From: Apostichopus japonicus
Taxonomy: Eukaryota; Echinodermata; Holothuroidea; Aspidochirotida; Stichopodidae
Reading direction: 5' to 3'
Assembly: GCF_037975245.1 (NCBI RefSeq)
Contig: NC_092575.1
Span: 22,180,841 to 22,244,840 of the forward strand
Length of the DNA: 64,000 nt
A model generated the notes under the pieces. That model searched no databases. It was not told where the DNA came from and worked only from the letters and a program-made list of their open reading frames with translations. This document shows positions 12,501-23,820 of the stretch, in pieces. Within the stretch, counting starts at the first letter, position 1. Each line of letters starts with the position of its first letter. Position numbers and translations under genes: made by a program.

Positions 12501-15500
12501 TCCTCACAATTCAGGTGAGAATGAAGTCTCTTTTTTTTAATATTCCTCTTTAATATTTTTTTGGTTTCCATCCCTTCTTTTGGCTATTTTATTTTCAAAA
12601 ATTTCTTCGATTAGTTAATGAACTCACTAGCTTGGAAAGTTTGATGCACTTTATAAAAATTAAAAAGAATTGAGGGAGAAACAAACGGTAAAATAAACTA
12701 AGGATTATAAACCGCATGGAATTTTTCATGACAGTTGGTGATCTAATCATTGCAACTTGGATTTGCAAATCTGTATAGCGTTTAAGCATTTTGAGTTTGA
12801 AAAAGTTGCAGATGGTTTGAAAAATTGCACAGAATATGTGAAAGAGAAGCCTGTCTGTTTCTATCATTGTTATCATATGCACTTGTCTTGCGATATGACC
12901 TTTTAAAGGGTTCTTGAAGGTCACACATTGGGCACAGGTTTCCCTTTCAGTCACAAATTGGATGAAGGTGTCATTCACAATTAAAACCGTACAATCAATG
13001 CACTGCTGAATTATGAAAAACATCAGTGAGAAATAGACACCTTTTTTAGTTTCACAATGAGCTGATAAGACCGTGCAGTTTGGCTCTCTCTCTACATCGG
13101 CTTTTATTTACTTGTCAATAAAGTGTAGAAACAAGATTGCATGGAATGTATATTTGTAAATGCATAAAATTATCAGCAATAAATATTGTGATGAGATTAA
13201 TTAATCCACGCTATTGTATACGCATATATATATATATGTATTTTTTTTTTCATTGTTCATGTCTGCAGTTGGTCACGTTTATCCTCTACTGTGTTATCAG
13301 GGGCTTTGTCAATGCTGCAGCCTGCGGTCTCTACGCTATCATGTAAGTCACGTCATCTTTGGCTCAAAGTCCACTCAACTCCCATTGTATATGACGATTT
13401 GCAGTTTTTGTAAATACCCCTCGAAGAGCACGTAGGAAAATTGTAACCAAATCAAGAGCCGTAAAAATGGTTTGCTGTAAATTATTTATCCCGATGAATG
13501 TCATTGCTTTGGGATCATTGCAATCTGTAAATTTAATGATTATGATTAATGTATGAATAAGGTGTTTTAAATGAATACATTTGCATATATGATCAATTTG
13601 GATTTAATCAGGAAAGAGTCATATAATAAGTAAACTTGTTTACAAACTTGTTTTAAAAAAAAAAAAATTGTTTACAAATGAATTGGTTAACTTCTTTAAG
13701 TGGTAATATAAAAGATTTGACCCTTGGTAAATATAAATATTTGATGCTGATCATAAAAATATTGACCTCAAACCTATTTGAAAATACATATTGCTTGTGC
13801 GGTCGGATTGATTTCCAATGTGGGTAAATCAAAGCCCACTGAGAACGTTATTTGTCTAAAGATGATACACTGGTGTCAAGATATTTCTTCCAGAAACCTG
13901 AAAAAAAAGAGTAAAAAAAAGGCCCAAGTGAACCTCATCAGTTGTGCCTGTCTGTGGTCTTGTCACATTATAGGATTGAGAATTGTGTTTCATGTAACCC
14001 AAGAAACTATTACTACTTTTTCATTTTTGTGCAGGTACCCTGCTAATCAAGTTGGCAGTCTAATCGGTTTACAGTCGTTAACAGCAGCTGTTACAGCTCT
14101 CCTCCAGTACCCCATATTTGTTCTCATAGAAAGAGTGCTCGGGAACGATCCCTTCTATGTAAGTAACCAGCCTTTTGTCGTATTGGAAAATTGACAAGAA
14201 ATATTGACCTTTTGGTGGTCATATGATCTTTGTATCTACTTTCTATCACTCTCTTATCTTCTGACTTGAGTACGTCACAAAATCATTTCCTCTTTGAAGT
14301 GCTTGAGCTTCTCCCGTGAGCCATTGGGGCAATGTCTTGATGTGTTAACCTTTCTTCCATTGGTGGTTAGAAGTACCGTTTCCCGATGTTGCCATGAAAT
14401 TGGCAGCTGGGCAAATGGCAACTTGTATAATTGTCAATATCGTGCAAAGACAGGACAATACTATATTACCCATGATCTTTGTCCTAAATCGTTAAATCGG
14501 ATTTCCACTTAAGTCACCGATCGATTTGCCTGTCAAATGGTTATTTTTTTCACATGCAATGCTCGGGCATCACGACTAGCCTCATAGCTGGAAAAGTGAT
14601 TCATTCCTAGTGATAGGTCATTTGGTATCCCGTGACACGGGAAGTGAGATAGTAGTTAATAGAGATCAACAGGAAGTCATCAGTGAGAAGTTTGGAACAA
14701 ACTTCATTGTTCTTGCTGCATGTTTATTGAGATGAATGGGAACAATTTCCTACTAAGAGTGCAAAGTTTTCAAAACAGGAAGACGAAGAGTGGGCAGATC
14801 CTCACCATGTGACTCGTTGTTTTTTGTTGCAAGACTTCCTTATATGGTATGCTCTCTGCCGTATATGCCCGGCAGCTGCAGCACTCGACTCGATAGTTAA
14901 GAGAAACAAAGGAAGCCTTAGTATTACCGTTAATGGTATCCGTTGATAAAACAGGTCAGCTGATCATGTGATGACAATATGTAACAGGTCATCTGATGCT
15001 TCTTCCTCTCTCGTTTAAAATGCCAGTAAGCAAGAAAGAACAAAAACACAGAATAGGTTTCACTTTCCTTTTTCTTTTTTTTTAAACATAAAAAATTAAT
15101 TTGTAGGAAGTCATAAGGTGACAATTATTTTATTATACTCAGGTTTATGATTGAATCCCAGTGCACTAGATCAGTGGATTGCTTTCTGATATAATCCAAT
15201 CTCCATAGCAACAAAAACACTGCCAGATATTAATTTAATGAAGGACCTCTTGAATAACACTTTCTTTATTCCTCTTCATCTTGTCTTTTCAGGTGGATCT
15301 GGTGCTACTGGGTCTCTCCATCTTCTGCTTCGCCCTCCCCATCTTCATGTTCACGAGAAGTCGTAACATGAGGCGGGACCAAATCCGAGAGGAGAACGAA
15401 CCCGACCAACAGACGCTGCTCTCCCGGCCGTCACAGATTATAGCACCTCAGCTCACGTCGGTTCCAGAAGACGACGTGTTTGCTCCTAATGGTGGCTTCA

Positions 15501-15511
15501 ACTCTGTATGA
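361..15511 (+). CDS. SLC43A1/2-like: SLC43-family solute carrier, LAT3/LAT4-like (11 coding exons)
   Basis: Predicted 12-TM facilitator of large neutral amino acids (Leu, Ile, Val, Phe, Met) at the plasma membrane; the substrate is inferred from the LAT3/LAT4 clade. Exons join 361-517, 6262-6499, 7423-7546, 8104-8196, 8457-8590, 10755-10913, 11509-11690, 12120-12514, 13269-13342, 14035-14158 and 15293-15511. All introns are GT-AG and phases are consistent throughout, giving 632 codons, longer than vertebrate members (about 560-570). Family marks: GWSSLLPIL in TM1, CSAQAERLNLALTVG (90-104), MDKVGSR (119-125), LLYDSG at the start of exon 5, VTGKQFY (261-267), VGRKLS (273-278), AQLRL in TM7. The VTGKQFY and GRKLS motifs place it with SLC43A1/A2 rather than SLC43A3. 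It has an N-glycosylation NST in the first extracellular loop and a long Ser/Thr-rich cytoplasmic loop in exon 8. Its convergent neighbour is a second SLC43 gene. Confidence 0.93.
4603..5010 (-). mobile_element. Nested repeat inside transposon copy A
   Basis: Contains a segment (about 4855-4985) that is the reverse complement of 19240-19360: shared GCATGCGATGTAATAACC, ACATGTTGAAC, CGCGCGAAA and GTCGTTACAGCCCCC blocks. The start resembles the GGCGTAGGAG end seen at 19220. Absent from copy B, so it inserted after the copies diverged. Exact ends are unclear. Confidence 0.5.
5099..5330 (+). mobile_element. Fragment of the 52449-52741 hAT-like family, nested in copy A
   Basis: Begins CAGGCGCGTAGC and then follows the 52449 element closely (TTTGCCAAGGGAGGGG, CTATCTAAGCGTAGCGCC, CCTCCCAGATCGCTGGAAAT, GTAAGTTGCAT), but the right TIR is lost. 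Indicates a truncated or eroded copy. Confidence 0.6.
6262..6499 (+). CDS. SLC43A1/2-like: LAT3/4-like exon 2
   Basis: Enters phase 1, leaves phase 2 (GTCGGAGC|GTGAGT). Codes residues 53-132: an acidic first extracellular loop with an NST sequon, then the conserved CSAQAERLNLALTVG, TM2 and the MDKVGSR intracellular motif. It is much longer than neighbouring open frames and matches the family in register. Confidence 0.92.
7423..7546 (+). CDS. SLC43A1/2-like: LAT3/4-like exon 3
   Basis: 124-bp exon, phase 2 to 0, ending at TTTCAG|GTACAT. Codes TM3 and TM4 (LMFMGSCFLFGY; LFPAVALNGVGGIL). The homologous exon of the minus-strand paralogue (35739-35862) is also 124 bp with the same phases. Confidence 0.93.
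8104..8196 (+). CDS. SLC43A1/2-like: LAT3/4-like exon 4
   Basis: 93-bp exon, phase 0 to 0, ending TGCAAG|GTTTGT. Codes IANLFPGKRSTV followed by TM5. The NLFxxxRxTV block is a family hallmark, and the paralogue's exon 34982-35074 has the same length and phases. Confidence 0.92.
8457..8590 (+). CDS. SLC43A1/2-like: LAT3/4-like exon 5
   Basis: 134 bp, phase 0 to 2, ending AAATACGA|GTGAGT. Begins LLYDSGIS (conserved LLYDxG), followed by TM6 and the start of the large central cytoplasmic loop (NVPTEPIPDPEDSKY), which corresponds to the Pro-rich stretch after TM6 in LAT3. Confidence 0.92.
10755..10913 (+). CDS. SLC43A1/2-like: LAT3/4-like exon 6
   Basis: 159 bp, phase 2 to 2. Codes the central cytoplasmic loop with HKVTGKQFYQMVSHVGRKLS, the clearest diagnostic of the LAT3/LAT4 clade. 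Basic and Ser/Thr-rich (MMRKGSTIHSSQ) toward the donor CATCTCA|GTAAGT. Confidence 0.92.
11509..11690 (+). CDS. SLC43A1/2-like: LAT3/4-like exon 7
   Basis: 182 bp, phase 2 to 1, acceptor CTCCTTAG, donor GAGCAAG|GTATGT. Codes the end of the central loop and TM7 (FTPIYLLSLFVLSIAQLRLN), then an extracellular segment ending LTGNDEEQV. The phase-1 exit is shared with the paralogue's 32957-33172 exon. Confidence 0.92.
12120..12514 (+). CDS. SLC43A1/2-like: LAT3/4-like exon 8 (TM8, Ser/Thr-rich loop, TM9)
   Basis: 395 bp, phase 1 to 0. Joined to exon 7 it reads EEQVDMYTNIFGYMQ, matching the family at TM8. After VMDYKIKEI comes a cytoplasmic loop of about 80 residues rich in Ser, Thr, Lys and Arg (SSSSTNG, SRHSSTTSTDSTDADG), then TM9. 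The acceptor TCTGTACAG at 12119 is preferred over the upstream CAG near 12081 because only it restores the family reading. Confidence 0.9.
13269..13342 (+). CDS. SLC43A1/2-like: LAT3/4-like exon 9
   Basis: 74-bp exon, phase 0 to 2, acceptor GTCTGCAG, donor ATCAT|GTAAGT. Codes TM10 with the conserved VIRGFVNAAACGLYA block. Confidence 0.92.
14035..14158 (+). CDS. SLC43A1/2-like: LAT3/4-like exon 10
   Basis: 124 bp, phase 2 to 0. Codes MYPANQVGSLIGLQSL, TM11 and LLQYPIFVLIE, ending NDPFY|GTAAGT. Same length and phases as the paralogue's 26624-26747 exon. Confidence 0.93.
15293..15511 (+). CDS. SLC43A1/2-like: LAT3/4-like terminal exon 11
   Basis: Enters phase 0 with VDLVLLGLSIFCFALPIF (TM12), followed by a hydrophilic cytoplasmic tail (SRNMRRDQIREENEPD, FNSV) and a TGA stop. 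The C-terminal TSV-less end has no obvious PDZ ligand. Confidence 0.92.
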   Translation: MDLVLLGLSIFCFALPIFMFTRSRNMRRDQIREENEPDQQTLLSRPSQIIAPQLTSVPEDDVFAPNGGFNSV

Positions 15512-15775
15512 GCTCGTTTCTCGCTGAAAGATAAAAACTCAACGATCCAAATGGTGAGACGATGAGATGATCGACAGGTTAGCCATTAGCTTCCAAAATG
15601 AACCGATGAGCTAGTCGTTGTCAGTCTGACATTCTGTGCATGGTTGATGTTAGCGGGTTTCATCACAGACAAAAGTCTAGCCATAGTCAGATTTAACTTT
15701 AAAGCTTAGTCAGAGAAAAGGTGACTGACCGTGGCCACCCGTGGAAATGTGTTGAATGTGTTTTTTAGTCATTCA

Positions 15776-15781
15776 AATAAA
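15776..15781 (+). terminator. Proximal polyadenylation signal AATAAA
   Basis: Canonical AATAAA 265 bp downstream of the stop codon, with TG-rich sequence following. This is the likeliest proximal 3' end of the plus-strand gene. Confidence 0.5.
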
Positions 15782-17990
15782 GCCAAGAAAGTGGTTTTAA
15801 TATTATTTGTGGCTTGATGCAGTAAAGCGTAGTACATTCCGTCTAGCATTGTAGTCCAAATATTTTGTGGCCTTCTGTTGAGATGTGTGACAACTGGGTT
15901 GCTCTAAAGGCCCAGTATATATAAACAATACTTCTTCTTCTTTTTTTTTCAACTTCTTTTGTGATAAATTTTGAGAAAGCAAGTCAAGGTTGGTGGCATT
16001 TTTTTGTCAGGAGAAGGTAATATGATACATCATCAACTAGTTTGGAGAGGGAAAAAAAAGTGTGTGATTCGTGGTTTAATACTGAAGAGCAGAAAAGTGT
16101 GTGCATTATGGGTACAGGCATTTTGAATATGTTTGATCATATATAAATACAGTCTTATTATGGATATCCTAAATCAGGTGTTGATCAGGATAGCTTGATT
16201 TTGAATCTTGATTTGATAACTCATAACTTGCTGTACCATAAATGTATTTGAAATTGTACAGTTCTTTTAATTTCAATGAAGTAATACATTGCAATATCAG
16301 AGAGTTGGACAGACTTTGCCAGTAAACTTGACTTGTTCTGTGGTCGTGGTTCTATGTCAGATGGGCATTACTCATCAGCTGAGGTATTAGGACCTCCGAT
16401 GAGGGGTGAAAGGGCCGAAAGAATAGGGTGGATGTGAAGATACAAAAGGCCTTACCATTGTCAAGTATCATTTGGATGTGTTTGGTTTTAGAAACATTCA
16501 TCGCTCATTTCATTGAACGTTACAATTCTTATCTTGGAACAGTTTTAACCTACAAAGTCAGTTGGGCAGATGCATCTGGAATAGTCAATATTTTCTTTGT
16601 TCAAGTTTGCTGCTTTCAAAAAGCTTTAAAATTGAAACCAAAAAGTGAAACCAAAAGCTTCAAAATTAGTATGATGAAGAAATCTCCTTTTTTTTTGAAA
16701 GCTTTGTTTCTTTCCTTAAACCAAATAACTATTTCACAAATCAATGGAAGTTTACCATCAGGAATTAAAAATAGTTATAAATATTCATATTTTGGGACAT
16801 TATCATTTTCAAAATTAACAGCTTTCTATTAGTGCTCTATGTACCCTATACAACTCATTGCTTTATGCCTTGCTTTTCAGTATTAATGTAGTGGAGTGTT
16901 TGTAACATTTCAATAAGGGAAAAAACTCTTTAATTTCTGAAGATTTACCTAAATCTTTAAAAAGAGAAACAAATATGTGCAATATATTCTTTTATTTTTA
17001 TCGTTTCTTCTTTAAGAGTCATAAAAGAAAAAGAAAACAAAAACTTTTAAGATTTACGTAAAAGAATGGCTTCCTTTAATTGTTGCAAGTTTAAGTATAT
17101 AGTTTAATCGGCAGATGTTCAAAATTAAAACTTAAGATCACCGGTATCATCTCCAAAAAGTTTCTAATCATGAGGTCAGAGAGTTCTCAGTCACACAAAA
17201 TAAATGTTTCATGGAGAAAGAATGATGTGTAACATAACCGACCATTGTTTGACTTTCGTAAATATCTGGGGACAATAAAGGGAGAGCCTATGATAAAATG
17301 GTATACCTCCCTCACTATAGGTAATGAAGTTTGTATGAAATAAAATCCCTTTGCTTTGATATGAGGTCTCCTCTGCAAAGCAGTGCTTCTGCACTGAGCA
17401 GGACTACCCTCATTAAAGATGACAATAATAAAAAATATAAAAAAATATGTGTGTGATCTGTTTGGTATTTCGGTATTAAACATTAAAAAACAAGTCTATT
17501 TAAAATTGAATCATCTTTGAAAGGGTTTCAGGATGTCAGAGTTTTTATTTTTCTAAACTTTGTTTGAAACGTCTCTTAAAAGGTAATAATAATTTTAGTC
17601 TTGTGTTAGTTTTTAAAGTTGAATCAAACAGAACCATTTAGCTGAACCTGCCTATCTCTGAATAATGTTGTTTCAGAGGTTCGAATGTGTATACTTAGTT
17701 GAAGATGAGTTTTTCTGTGAGTTTTAACTTTTCATACTTTAGTGGCGCCAAGCTTGCTTGTTGTTCCGTTAATGGCAACAGTAAAAAGTAAAGAGGTAAA
17801 CAAGAATTATATCGTATAGTAAGATATTTAACAGTTCTAGTGTAGGATGCTAAGAAGCATGTTTCATTTGTCACTCTTTGTTAAGAATTAATTTGGTTTA
17901 CGTTAATATAAGTTATCCTGACAGAGTGTGAATAAGAGAAGAACTTGAAAGATAGAGATATCGGGTTTGAGAGTTATCTGAGAGACCTGA

Positions 17991-17996
17991 AATAAA
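17991..17996 (+). terminator. Distal polyadenylation signal AATAAA
   Basis: Canonical hexamer about 2.5 kb after the stop. It lies just before a T-rich stretch and before the inverted-repeat element at 18190. Confidence 0.35.
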
Positions 17997-18189
17997 TATA
18001 CTACAATGCAGCATAGAAATATATTCTTTTGTCATCGTCCTTTTTTTTTTGCTTTCCGATTGGTTGTTCACTATGTTATTAACGGCTTGGATAGCATCTT
18101 AGATACCCCCCCACCCCCCCCCCATATTATAAAGCATCGTAGATGACTCACCATTGAAATAGCATCGTAGACGACTCGCTATAGATATA

Positions 18190-18475
18190 GCATCCTAGTA
18201 TTGTGTAGAGGAATTTCAATGCCTCTTGGTAAAATCAAAGATAATCTTCAGTATTGTGATTGGTTATTGATTCATTATTATTGATTATTGTGTATGTCAC
18301 GTGATGTGGTCAAGAGACCCAGATCGAAGCTTCTGGAAGGACCTTTGCTGGCTCTTGCAGGAGTCGTGACATACACAATACTGCATAATTATGAATCAAT
18401 AATCAATCACAAATACTGAAGATTATCATTGAATTTACCGAGAGGCATTGGAAATCCTCTACACAACACTAGATG
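18190..18475. repeat. Long inverted repeat (foldback element)
   Basis: Arms of about 110 bp at 18190-18300 and 18366-18475, roughly 85% complementary by eye, separated by 65 bp. Left arm contains GATAATCTTCAGTATTGTGA and TGTGTATGTCAC; their inverses occur in the right arm. Flanked on both sides by short repeats of ATAGCATCGTAGATGACTCG type (about 18130-18190 and 18484-18540). Located just beyond the 3'UTR of the plus-strand gene. Confidence 0.8.
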
Positions 18476-19048
18476 CCTCCCATTGATATAGCATTTGTAG
18501 ATGACTCGCCATAAAGTGATAAAGCATTTTAGATAAGTGGCCAGTGATAAATATGGAATAGGAAATACTGGACAGAGCAGAGAGATGGCAACTTCAAATG
18601 AACCTTTATCATCCATTACCCTAAACTACAGGTATGAAATGTTTCCCCCGAAAGTAAATGAGGGCGGTATTGAAGAACATAGGATGCTTAAACTCCGGAT
18701 GTTTGACCTGCTTAATTCGCTTCGGCTTTGAGCACAACGTTTCTGTATGCTGACGTGTTGGGTAAATCTAACTTTAACAGTAGTCACCAACTTTGAGATC
18801 CTTATTCGGACCCCGAGACAGGTTTGGCCATTTGGGAGAAACCTTGGGCGAGGGAAGGGGGGTAGGAGTCAGTGTCAGTACAATGTTCAGTGGGGCCAAG
18901 GTTGCCCTTTGTTCTGAAAAGTTTTGGCAGTCAGACTACCCATTCCTTTCCTAACCCAGCCAACCCCCCCCCCCCTACCCTGTCTCGTGAGTCCTTTTCG
19001 GTGCAATATACAAAAGCAAATCGAGTACCAAAATCATACAACTGTGAA

Positions 19049-19823
19049 CAAGGGCGGCGGAACCGGGGGGGGGCACAGGGGGCACGTGCCCCCCCACTTT
19101 TCCTCAGGTTAAAAATGTGCCCTTTTTCTACATAAAAATTAGTAAATAAAAAAGAGTTTACAAAGCGAAACCCACGTCGAATGAAATATTTCGGGAAGTT
19201 TTAAATGTTTACTAACACAGGCGTAGGAGCCCAATTTGATTGGGGGGGGGGGGGCTGTAACGACTTGCCCGAAAAATATTACCAAAATTTTTCGCGCGCT
19301 ACGCGCGCGTTCAACATGCTAATGTGCATATCATATTGGCATGCGTAGGTTATTACATCGCATGCCAATAACATACAATCATTTGCCGTGTTATAACCCT
19401 TCCAAATTGGTTAGAATTATTGGCAAAGTCGTTACAATAATAATCATCATAATAATATCAGTTTAACCATTGAAAAACACATAGAAAATTATTTTTCTTT
19501 CAGTATTTTCACATATTTCATTTGCTTTCATGCATGTATCGATCGCGTGTGCACGGACTTGGACTTTATAATGATTTCACCTCATTTTATATTTTTCCCA
19601 ATTTGCACATTAGATATTGCAGTGCTAGTATGCATTGTTTCCTTGAGGGGGGGGGGGGTGGGGGTGGCGTTGATGGAGTGATGTGTATACGCAAATAAGA
19701 TAATACAATTAGAGTTATAAAGGGTACTAAATATCAGGCTGCATCAGTCCAATCGAATTTCTGCAAAGTGCCCTTCGACGTTGGTGCCCCCCCCCCAGAT
19801 TAAAAGTGCTTCCGCCGCCCTTG
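19049..19823 (+). mobile_element. hAT-like TIR element with 8-bp target duplication
   Basis: 775-bp element with 14-bp TIRs (CAAGGGCGGCGGAA at left and its inverse at right) and a perfect flanking duplication ACTGTGAA at 19041-19048 and 19824-19831. An 8-bp TSD and CA-starting TIRs suggest the hAT superfamily. GC-rich ends, AT-rich middle, no transposase. The 19218-19400 part matches the repeat nested in copy A. Confidence 0.8.
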
Positions 19824-22800
19824 ACTGTGAATGGATTGCCTTATTAAAAAAATATCTGTGCGAGCTGATTTTTTGTAACATTTTGAACGCTGTTCGATAC
19901 TGAAATCCCATAACAACGGCTACTATACAGTTCATAATTGCAAAAGTGAAGAGAGGGTAAAAGTACGAAAATGTGTTTACTACAACTATGAAATATGTCT
20001 GAGCGACGAACTCTTGAGAACCGATTCAAATTCATTAATAGTTCGCTCATCCGTATGGTGAAAAAACCCACTTGTGTTCCGTAGAGTGATCAATTGTAAC
20101 GTTCTTTTGGGCAGTACTCTATATGATTAGGGGGGGGGGGGGATGTTGAGGCTTCTGGCCTAATAACAACAGTAAACGCTTCAGTGTTACAAACTTCATC
20201 TTGTCGACCGTTAAATATGTCTTCATCCCCCTCCCCCCCCCCCCCCGGACGACTGACGGTGATGGCTTTGGTTGAAGAGATGGTGGTCGTTTTTCGGTGT
20301 AAATGTTAAAATGAGGCGACGTGTTTTCAGAATTGATGAGTATGTTTACACTGCAGTACAAGCTAAACCATAACTACACCGTGTGAATTTCGATATAGCC
20401 CAACCAAATTGAGGGCGTTCGACCGAAATTTATATGATTGCTATGTGTCGTACCACAATTAATTGTTCCATTGACTGACTATATGATAGTAAATGCCTTG
20501 GCATATCATAGAACATTCAATTTTTGCCACCAAGACCGTTTAGATCTTAAGCATAGTAATACCCAACCCATCTGCCAGCTCCCGCTGTGGAATCCTACTG
20601 TTTCACCCAGGAATTTCCAAATGCCTAAAATCAACTTCAATCCTCCCGATATTTAAACCATCAGTAGTTTATTTCGTCCAAGCATAAAGATGATGCGGAT
20701 GACTTAACAAAAAATGCCAACAGAAGTCACGTCAGTAGGTCCATTAAGGAATATTTCTCGACAATGGTTAACTTTTCAGGCGGGAGTCACACTTCTCTAA
20801 TTGTGGTAGACTATGGCACCTGTAGCTCAACAATTGGACTTACAGATGCAGACAAATTCCAGACACTTTTTTTTAATGCAGCAATCAACTTCAGTTATAG
20901 GAATATCTCTTATAACTGTACAGGAAATGATCATCTATCGCGAGCGTACGCAAATGGCGCAAGCGCGTTGGCGTGTCCCCGTGATATCGTCACGTGTCCA
21001 TAACCTATATATTTATTAACGTTTATGATCATGGAGGTCAATAACCTAAACGAAAATGTGTAAAGTCATATAATGTATAACCTATATAACAGTGCATAAC
21101 CTATACTCCTGAAGGTATAAACTACTTGAAAGGGCACTACATCTCTCACAATGACCAATATATTTATTCGTTGAAGTACATTTGATCAGCCAATCAGTAT
21201 GGGAGGCTTTGACCCAATATTGGTGAAAGTTAAAAACAGTTCTTCCGAAAACAGTCAACTTTGAACAAACAAATATTCCTCAATTCCATCTTATACTATT
21301 GATAGCAAACAAGTCACTTTTCGATTCATTCGACCTTTGACCTCTCAAGCTGTAAGTCTTCGGGGGCAGAAGTCCCTATCACAAGGCAACTTCCCACCAT
21401 ATTCAGAAGACTATTAGTCGTGCAATTAAAACGATTTATTCAATGAACAATCACTAAAATGATATATTTGACACTTTACTTGTTACCACTATAACCACAT
21501 AGTTTGATAGTTCTTGAGACACCCATTATACATGTGAAGGTTACATATCAATTCAAGGCTTCTTCCCTTGGAGTTGTTACAATAACAACAAAAATCACTT
21601 TTTTACTTATTTGACCTCCATCTGACCTTTCATTCTGAGAGTCTTTGAAAGACAGAAGCCCACCATCATGGTGCATTTCTTACGAAGTTCAAAGTAACTC
21701 GGCTCAGCTGTTTTGGACAAAACATTGAGGATGTAACAGACACACACACACACACACCATGGCATAGATTCTTCTTGCCTTGGGCAAAACAGAATTTTTC
21801 TATGAGGTGAGAATTGAGGTGAGATGTTAAACTATACAAAGCTATCAAGTGTTATTTTCTTTCTCATTTCCCGGTTCTTCAATTGCCAACAGCGGAAGTA
21901 GAGTATTCGGGTGACAGAAGACACAGATTGGATATTGGAAATAGAGGGGAGGGAGGAGGGGTATAGGAAGCGAAGAAATTGGGGAGGGGCAAGGGTGACA
22001 TTTTTCATTCAAATCCACATCGTCAGCAGTAAACACCAAAAATTTTAACACAGAATCTTCATCTTCTTTGCAGAGCCTGTAAGATTATTTATTATTATAA
22101 TTAATATTTGTACTAACTGCATGAAAAAAAAAACAATGTACAAAAGACATACAATGATGTACCTGACTTCATTAATTAGTAGCGAGATTGACAGAGCATA
22201 TCTGGTCCCATCCATTGTTGTCTTGTGCCGATAGGAACAACTTTTGTGAGCGCTCAGTAACTTTGTTGAGTGCTCGGAGGAAGCTGGTAACACATCAATG
22301 TCAGAAGCCAAAGGATAATAAATACACTCTAGGGTTGCAATACATCATACAAATATATAAGTAGCCAAATGTTTTCAATGTGGAGATAATCTCTTGGCTC
22401 TCATCCCTTCCAAACCACACCAAAATCGACAAGGGTGTACTTTTTGAACCCAAGCCAAATATCTGCTAAGAAAGCTCTTGACAATCTAGCATAGAGTGAT
22501 TTTGTTGGTTCTGAAAAGTGACCAACTTTTTTTTCCCTCTTTTTTTCCGGACCAACTATCTTACCATACAATACATTTGTTGTGACTATAAAACAACAAC
22601 AAATAAAATTTAATTGTTTCAATTTTTCAATCGTAGAAATAGTAAATATTTGTGAAGGCAGGAGTAAATATCAATCTTCACAAAATTTACACCTGTGGTT
22701 TAGCAAATAAACTCAAGTCCAAGGATAAAGGAAACTTCATCTCTCATCAAATGATTCCATACTTCAAAATTTGGAAGAAATACTAACTGTCAGGAAATTC

Positions 22801-23560
22801 ATTTAATAACTACAAAACTTTTAACTTCAATCTCTAATTTCTTTGTGAATTTGCTGCTAGATGGGATGAGGTAGGTTTCCAGGGGGAAAACAAATATGAT
22901 GCCAAAAGTGTACTAGGAACAATTAATTATGTAATCACCATTATTACAGTTTTAATTGCTTACAAAACTCTGCAATACAATTCATTTAAACAAAGCAAAT
23001 ATTCTGTCCAATATGTTGCATACAAAAAGTAAGTTCAACTGAATAATAAAAGCTGTTGGTTGGCAAGGTGATTTGAATAATATAATAAAAAAAAAATATT
23101 AAAATACTCTTCAAAGTATTGCAAATATTTGTGCCTGAAATGGTGATTTTTGAAGTACGAGTTAAGTTGTCAAACAAATGAAAACAGAAGATTGAAACAA
23201 TATGTTTTCTTACAACCTTTAAAAGACCAATGGAATAATATATTATTGTTAAGATAGTTAACTTTCTTACAAAGTTAATACTTGTCGGTATATTTCAGGC
23301 AAGTGACCAAATGTGTTACTTTCATTTTCGTACATCTAGATGCTTAATCCCTGTGACACAAGTGGTGGGGGGGGGGGGTGGAGGAGTTGGGTTTCTTAGA
23401 CCAGCATGAGAATCACACTATCTGGGTGCAACAATACAAAAGGCAAATAAATAAAAGCAAAAATAAAGAAAACTTCAAATGCATACTGCTACATACTTTG
23501 GACATCAAGGCATTGGGATCCATTAATGCTACTATTGAGTCAGTGGTGTTGTGTCTTGTT

Positions 23561-23820
23561 ATAATAATAATAATCATAATAATAATAATAATAATAATAA
23601 AAATCAAATAATAATAATAATAATCATAATAATATTTGATTTTTATATAGCGCTTTACACCAGCGATAGGTCTCAAAGCGCTTTACAGAAGTTATATTAC
23701 CCCTGGTCAATGATAACCTGTCCCAGAGACAATCTCTCCAGTCGGCAGCAGTTATATACTGCGCCCAATGACAAGTTACCTCACAGGTACCCATTTTAAC
23801 CCTTGGGTGGAGAGAATAGA
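23561..23820. repeat. (ATA)n-headed dispersed repeat
   Basis: Imperfect (ATA)n, 23561-23634, then TTTTTATATAGCGCTTTACA and CTCAAAGCGCTTTACAGAAG, then a unique-looking segment to about 23820 (ACAAGTTACCTCACAGGTAC). GCGCTTTACA is repeated about 35 bp apart. Typical of microsatellite-associated SINE/MITE repeats of marine invertebrates; class unproven. Confidence 0.6.

Larger units (their letters stand above)
6500..15292 (+). other. Introns 2-10 of the LAT3/4-like gene
   Basis: Non-coding sequence between listed exons. AT-rich, with poly-C tracts near 7062, 8874 and 9217. The longest intron (8591-10754) contains open frames on both strands around 9904-10239 with no family resemblance. Confidence 0.6.
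15512..18000 (+). other. Probable 3'UTR of the LAT3/4-like gene
   Basis: No coding potential found. AT-rich sequence with two canonical AATAAA hexamers, at 15776-15781 and 17991-17996, offering short and long 3'UTRs. The true cleavage site cannot be fixed from sequence alone. Confidence 0.5.

Noticed and set aside
12044-12571. 175-residue open frame on the minus strand
   Set aside because: It is the antisense shadow of exon 8 of the LAT3/4-like gene, whose sense frame matches the family.
20764-21003. 79-residue open frame between the two genes
   Set aside because: It has a possible acceptor upstream but no recognisable domain, no convincing donor and no partner exons.
23378-23676. Poly-Asn/Ile/Tyr open frames on both strands
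   Set aside because: Translations of the (ATA)n microsatellite.
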